From positions 1,612,001 through 1,676,000 of the forward strand of contig NZ_SHLA01000001.1 in assembly GCF_004217565.1 (NCBI RefSeq): a stretch of 64,000 nt of DNA, given 5' to 3'. Below, piece after piece: positions 60,818-64,000 of this stretch. The translations under genes were made by a program, and so were the position numbers. The notes below the pieces were generated by a model, which saw only the letters and a list, made by a program, of their open reading frames with translations, did no database searches and was not told the origin of the DNA. Every line of letters starts with the position of its first letter. Position 1 is the stretch's first letter. This stretch comes from Zhihengliuella halotolerans (GTDB lineage: Bacteria; Actinomycetota; Actinomycetes; Actinomycetales; Micrococcaceae).

Positions 60818-62449
60818 TTAGTGGTCGACCGCCTTCTCGGCGCCGACGCCAGTGAGCGAGCGGACCTCCATCTCCGCCTGGACGCGCGGGTCCTCCCCGT
60901 CCGTGTCGAGCTTCGAGCCGAGCCAGCCGAGCAGGAACGCCAGCGGGATCGAGACGAGGCCCGGGTTGGAGAGCGGGAAGAGCGCGAAGTCTGCGCTCGG
61001 GATCATCGAACTCTCCGCGCCGGACATGACGGGCGAGAAGATGATCAGCACAAGTGCCGAGCCGAGGCCGCCGTACATCGACCACACAGCCCCGCGGGTC
61101 GTGAAGCGACGCCAGAAGAGCGAGTAGAGGATCGTCGGCAGGTTCGCCGAGGCGGCGACCGCGAAGGCTAGCGCGACGAGGAACGCCACGTTCTGCCCCT
61201 GCGCGCCGATGCCGCCCAGGATCGAGAGGACGCCGATCACGACGACGGTGCGCCGAGCGACCTTGACCTCCTGCTCGGGCGTGGTCTTGCCCTTAGCGAT
61301 GACGTTGGCGTAGACGTCGTGGGAGAACGACGCCGCCGCCGTGATCGTCAGACCGGCGACCACGGCGAGGATCGTCGCGAACGCCACGGCCGCGATCACG
61401 CCCAGCAGCAGCGACCCGCCGAGCTCGAACGCCAGCAGCGGCGCCGCGGAGTTGACGCCGCCCGGGGCCTCGAGGATCCGGTCCGGGCCGAGCAGAGCGC
61501 CGGCGCCGTAGCCGAGGACCAGCGTGAAGAGGTAAAACGCGCCGATGAGCCAGATCGCCCAGACCACCGAGCGACGGGCCTCCTTCGCCGTCGGGACGGT
61601 GTAGAAGCGCATGAGCACGTGCGGCAGGCCGGCCGTGCCCAGGACGAGCGCAAGGGCCAGCGAGATGAAGTCCATCTTGGTCGTGATGTTCTCGCCGTAC
61701 TTCAGCCCGGGCTTGAGCAGGTCCTCGTTTCCGCCGGCCGCGGCCACGGCGTCGCCCATGAGCGCGGAGAGGTTGAACCCGTACATGCCCAGAACCCAGA
61801 CCGTCATGATGAACGCACCCGCGATCAGCAGGCAGGCCTTGATGATCTGCACCCAGGTGGTGCCCTTCATCCCGCCGATGAGCACGTACATGATCATCAG
61901 GGCGCCGACCACGACGATGACGAGCGATTGGCCCATCCGGTCGTCGATGCCCAGCAGCAGGGAGACGAGCCCGCCGGCGCCGGCCATCTGCGCAAGCAGG
62001 TAGAACAGGCAGACGGCGAGGGTCGTGATGGCCGCGGCGATGCGGACCGGCTTCTGCCGCAGGCGGAAGGAGAGCACGTCGGCCATCGTGAACTTGCCGG
62101 TGTTGCGCAACAGTTCGGCGACGAGCAGCAGCGCGACCAGCCAGGCGACGAGGAAGCCGATGGAATACAGGAAGCCGTCGTAGCCGTTGATGGCGATGGC
62201 CCCGACGATACCTAGGAACGAGGCGGCAGAGAGGTAGTCGCCGGCGATGGCGGTGCCGTTCTGGCCGCCCGAGAAGGAGCGCCCGCCGGCGTAGTAGTCG
62301 GCGGCGGTCTTGTTGTTCTTCGACGCGCGCAGCACGACGACGAGGGTGACGGCCACGAAGAGGCCGAAGATCGTGATGTTCACCCAGGGGTTGCCGACCG
62401 AGCTTTGTCCGGCCGTCGCGGCGAGCGGGGCGAGTTGCGTTGTCATCAT
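60818..62449 (-). CDS. actP: Sodium/solute symporter ActP (cation/acetate symporter)
   Basis: A 543-aa sodium:solute symporter (SSS) family protein with about 13 hydrophobic helices, belonging to the acetate/pyruvate permease group. Signature parts: KTAADYYAGGRSFSGGQNGTAIAGDYLSAASFLGIVG (residues ~47-83) and GTAGLPHVLMRFYTVPTAKEARRSVVWA (near 270-298), both matching ActP. ATGs at 62447-62449 and 62444-62446 are both possible; the first overlaps the DUF485 stop by four bases (ATGA). Relatives carry acetate, propionate, pyruvate or lactate. The terminator at 60756 closes the operon. Confidence 0.94.
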   Translation of the reverse strand: MMTTQLAPLAATAGQSSVGNPWVNITIFGLFVAVTLVVVLRASKNNKTAADYYAGGRSFSGGQNGTAIAGDYLSAASFLGIVGAIAINGYDGFLYSIGFLVAWLVALLLVAELLRNTGKFTMADVLSFRLRQKPVRIAAAITTLAVCLFYLLAQMAGAGGLVSLLLGIDDRMGQSLVIVVVGALMIMYVLIGGMKGTTWVQIIKACLLIAGAFIMTVWVLGMYGFNLSALMGDAVAAAGGNEDLLKPGLKYGENITTKMDFISLALALVLGTAGLPHVLMRFYTVPTAKEARRSVVWAIWLIGAFYLFTLVLGYGAGALLGPDRILEAPGGVNSAAPLLAFELGGSLLLGVIAAVAFATILAVVAGLTITAAASFSHDVYANVIAKGKTTPEQEVKVARRTVVVIGVLSILGGIGAQGQNVAFLVALAFAVAASANLPTILYSLFWRRFTTRGAVWSMYGGLGSALVLIIFSPVMSGAESSMIPSADFALFPLSNPGLVSIPLAFLLGWLGSKLDTDGEDPRVQAEMEVRSLTGVGAEKAVDH

Positions 62450-62814
62450 TCGGCGTCTCCTTCGAGATCGGCGCGGATGGCCGCGGCCTGCGGATCGAGG
62501 CGGCGGTTGGCGAACGAGACGTACGCCGCGGTGATGCCGAAGGTGGAGACGAACTGGAGCAGACCCAGCACGATGCCGACGTTGACGTTGCCCGCGACCG
62601 AGATCGCCATGAACTCGGGTGCGAATGCCGCCAGCAGCACGTAGACGAAGTACCAGACGATGAAGATGACGGCCATCGGGAAGACGAAGCTGCGGTGCGT
62701 GCGGCGCAGCCGCTGGAACTTCTCCGAAGACTGGGTCTCGCGGAAGTCGACGGTGTCGAGCCCGGCGTCCGCTTCCGGCTCCCGGACCTCGCCCGGGGTG
62801 GGTTGGATACCCAT
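62446..62814 (-). CDS. DUF485 domain membrane protein (YjcH-like ActP partner)
   Basis: A 122-aa protein with a polar N-terminus and two hydrophobic helices (residues ~46-68 and 78-105), the DUF485 pattern: EKFQRLRRTHRSFVFPMAVIFIVWYFVYVLLAAFAPEFMA. In E. coli its homologue YjcH is encoded between acs and actP and is presumed to assist ActP. AGGAGG precedes the ATG 62812-62814. It is the first gene of the operon, divergent from the sensor kinase across 201 bases, where a CRP/GlxR-like site is present. Confidence 0.92.
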   Translation of the reverse strand: MGIQPTPGEVREPEADAGLDTVDFRETQSSEKFQRLRRTHRSFVFPMAVIFIVWYFVYVLLAAFAPEFMAISVAGNVNVGIVLGLLQFVSTFGITAAYVSFANRRLDPQAAAIRADLEGDAE

Positions 62815-62858
62815 GGATTCCTCCTACTTTTCTGCGCTAGCCCCGGTCGGGGGCGCGG

Positions 62859-62874
62859 TGTGATCCCCATCACT
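62859..62874. promoter_or_regulatory. CRP/GlxR-like site upstream of DUF485-actP
   Basis: TGTGA-N6-TCACT matches nine of ten positions of the TGTGA-N6-TCACA consensus; the spacer is TCCCCA, which extends the inner symmetry to GTGAT...ATCAC. It lies 45 bases upstream of the DUF485 start. Acetate transport genes are known cAMP-regulated targets in both E. coli (CRP) and corynebacteria (GlxR). Confidence 0.55.
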
Positions 62875-63015
62875 GTGACGCATTCGAGACACGCTGTGGT
62901 CCCTCCCCCGCCCGGCGACGGACGAGCGGTCGCCACGTTGCGCCGAACGGTCGCTGCGGCCGGTGAGCGGCGCCGACGCCCGGGCCCCGCGCCGGCGCTC
63001 GGTACGCTGGTGCTC

Positions 63016-64000
63016 ATGATGTCGCCCGCCCTCGAGACCACGCTGATCGTTTCGATCATCGTCGCCGCGGCCGCCGTCGTCGTCTACGTCGGGATGCGGG
63101 TGTTCCACGCCCAGCGCGACCTCGGCACGGATGCCGACCGCGCCACGTTCCAGACGCTGCACACCGTCTCGCTCGCCGCGCCGCACCTGGCCAACGGGCT
63201 CGAGGAGGAGGGAGCCTCCCGCGCGAGCCGCCACCTGCGGGAACTGCTCGGGTGCCGCGGGCTCGCGGTCACGAATACGACGGCGGTGCTCGCCGCCGAC
63301 GGCGCCCTGCCGGACGTCGACGTGCTCGCTCTTGCGTCGCAGACGATCACGGCGGGGCGCACCCAGGTCGTCCACGGGCGCGACTGGGACGCGGTGTGCT
63401 CGCCCGTCGTCGTCCAGGACCGGACCATGGGCACCGTCATCGCCTTCGCCGCCAAGGCGGACTCCGGGCTCGTGCGCGCCGGCAGCGAGGTCGCCGCCTG
63501 GGTTGCGGCGCACGTCGGCCTCGCCGAACTCGACGAGTCCCGCGCCCGTCTCGCCGAGGCCGAGGTGAAGGCCCTGCGCGCGCAGATCAGTCCGCATTTC
63601 ATCTACAACTCGCTCGGTGCGATCGCCTCGTTCATCAACACGGACCCGGAGCGGGCCCGCGAGCTCGTCGTCGAATTCGCCGACTTCACCCGCTACACCT
63701 TCCGCCGCCACGGGGAGTTCACGACCCTGGCCGAGGAGCTGCAGGCGATCGACCGCTACCTCCTGCTCGAGAAGGCCCGCTTCGGGGACCGGATCCGCGT
63801 CAGCCTCGAGATCGCGCCCGAGGTCCTCGGCACCGTCATCCCCTTCCTGAGCCTGCAGCCGCTCGTCGAGAACGCCGTGCGCCACGGCCTCGAGGGGCGG
63901 CCCGACGGCGGCCTCATCACGATCACCGCCGCTGACGACGGCCAACACGCTGTCATCACCATCGAGGACGACGGCGTCGGCATGGACCCGGAGCACCTGC
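63016..64000 (+). CDS. LytS-type sensor histidine kinase (truncated by window end)
   Basis: The frame is open at the right edge, so the C-terminus is missing. From ATG 63016 (another ATG is next to it and a GTG two codons upstream), the protein has one hydrophobic helix at residues ~8-28, a GAF-like sensor region (~40-165), and the His_kinase (LytS/YpdA) domain with LRAQISPHFIYNSL; the phosphoacceptor His is about residue 194. The ATPase domain begins with the N-box SLQPLVENAVRHGLEG (near residue 290) and continues to EDDGVGMDPEHL at the edge. Divergent placement from actP fits control of carboxylate uptake. A LytTR-type response regulator would be expected just beyond base 64000. Confidence 0.88.
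   Translation, partial: MMSPALETTLIVSIIVAAAAVVVYVGMRVFHAQRDLGTDADRATFQTLHTVSLAAPHLANGLEEEGASRASRHLRELLGCRGLAVTNTTAVLAADGALPDVDVLALASQTITAGRTQVVHGRDWDAVCSPVVVQDRTMGTVIAFAAKADSGLVRAGSEVAAWVAAHVGLAELDESRARLAEAEVKALRAQISPHFIYNSLGAIASFINTDPERARELVVEFADFTRYTFRRHGEFTTLAEELQAIDRYLLLEKARFGDRIRVSLEIAPEVLGTVIPFLSLQPLVENAVRHGLEGRPDGGLITITAADDGQHAVITIEDDGVGMDPEHL

Noticed and set aside
1-64000. Prophage, insertion sequence, CRISPR array or tRNA-associated integration site
   Set aside because: No transposase, integrase, phage structural gene, regular short repeat array, or tRNA-like T-loop sequence was found on reading through; the accessory region lacks visible mobility genes.

Overview
The window is about 68% GC, densely coded, uses GTG/TTG starts often, and has several promoters that imply leaderless transcripts. 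Gene content (rimP-nusA-ylxR-infB-rbfA-truB-ribF; dxr-rseP; ispG-GNAT-proS; ROK and LacI sugar regulons; an acc/fadE/citE leucine cluster like that of mycobacteria) points to a high-GC actinobacterium, most likely an Arthrobacter- or Zhihengliuella-like member of the Micrococcaceae. The family assignment is inference. I saw no rRNA, tRNA, CRISPR array, prophage or insertion sequence.

Layout. 1-9.3 kb (minus strand): a partial methyltransferase, ribF, two small membrane proteins, truB, rbfA, infB, ylxR, nusA and rimP, i.e. the ribosome maturation, transcription and translation block. 9.4-20.3 kb: a DUF4439-like lipid-anchored or membrane protein, a DUF222/HNH nuclease gene, a TauE exporter, proS, a BenE-type transporter, a small membrane protein, an AraC/GyrI regulator, a GNAT protein and ispG. 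20.4-34.0 kb: an accessory carbohydrate island with one ABC importer (binding protein and two permeases, no ATPase), four Gfo/Idh/MocA oxidoreductases, a ThuA-domain protein, two sugar-phosphate isomerase/epimerase-type TIM barrels and two paralogous ROK repressors. The island lies between rseP-dxr and ispG, genes that are usually adjacent in actinobacteria. 34.0-38.1 kb: rseP, dxr, a small membrane protein and the ohrR-ohr peroxide-stress pair.

38.1-45.1 kb: a leucine / branched-chain acyl-CoA degradation operon (accD, accA, acyl-CoA dehydrogenase, MaoC hydratase, CitE-like lyase) with a divergent TetR repressor. 45.2-51.4 kb: a GNAT protein, a LacI regulator and a beta-fructosidase operon (GH32 enzyme plus ABC importer, again without ATPase) with a readable promoter and palindromic operator. 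51.6-56.9 kb: a complete oligopeptide-type ABC importer (fused double ATPase, two permeases, binding protein). 57.1-60.6 kb: a 2-oxoacid dehydrogenase complex (E1alpha, E1beta, E2; no E3). 60.8-62.8 kb: actP and its DUF485 partner, divergent from a LytS-type sensor kinase that runs off the window end.

The two sugar importers probably use a shared ATPase encoded elsewhere. The most interesting part is the carbohydrate island. Its enzyme set fits an oxidation / elimination / hydration / reduction (3-keto-sugar) route for an unidentified glycoside or anhydrosugar. The three intergenic regions next to its ROK genes share an 8-bp half-site, and in two of them it lies within or beside promoter elements.
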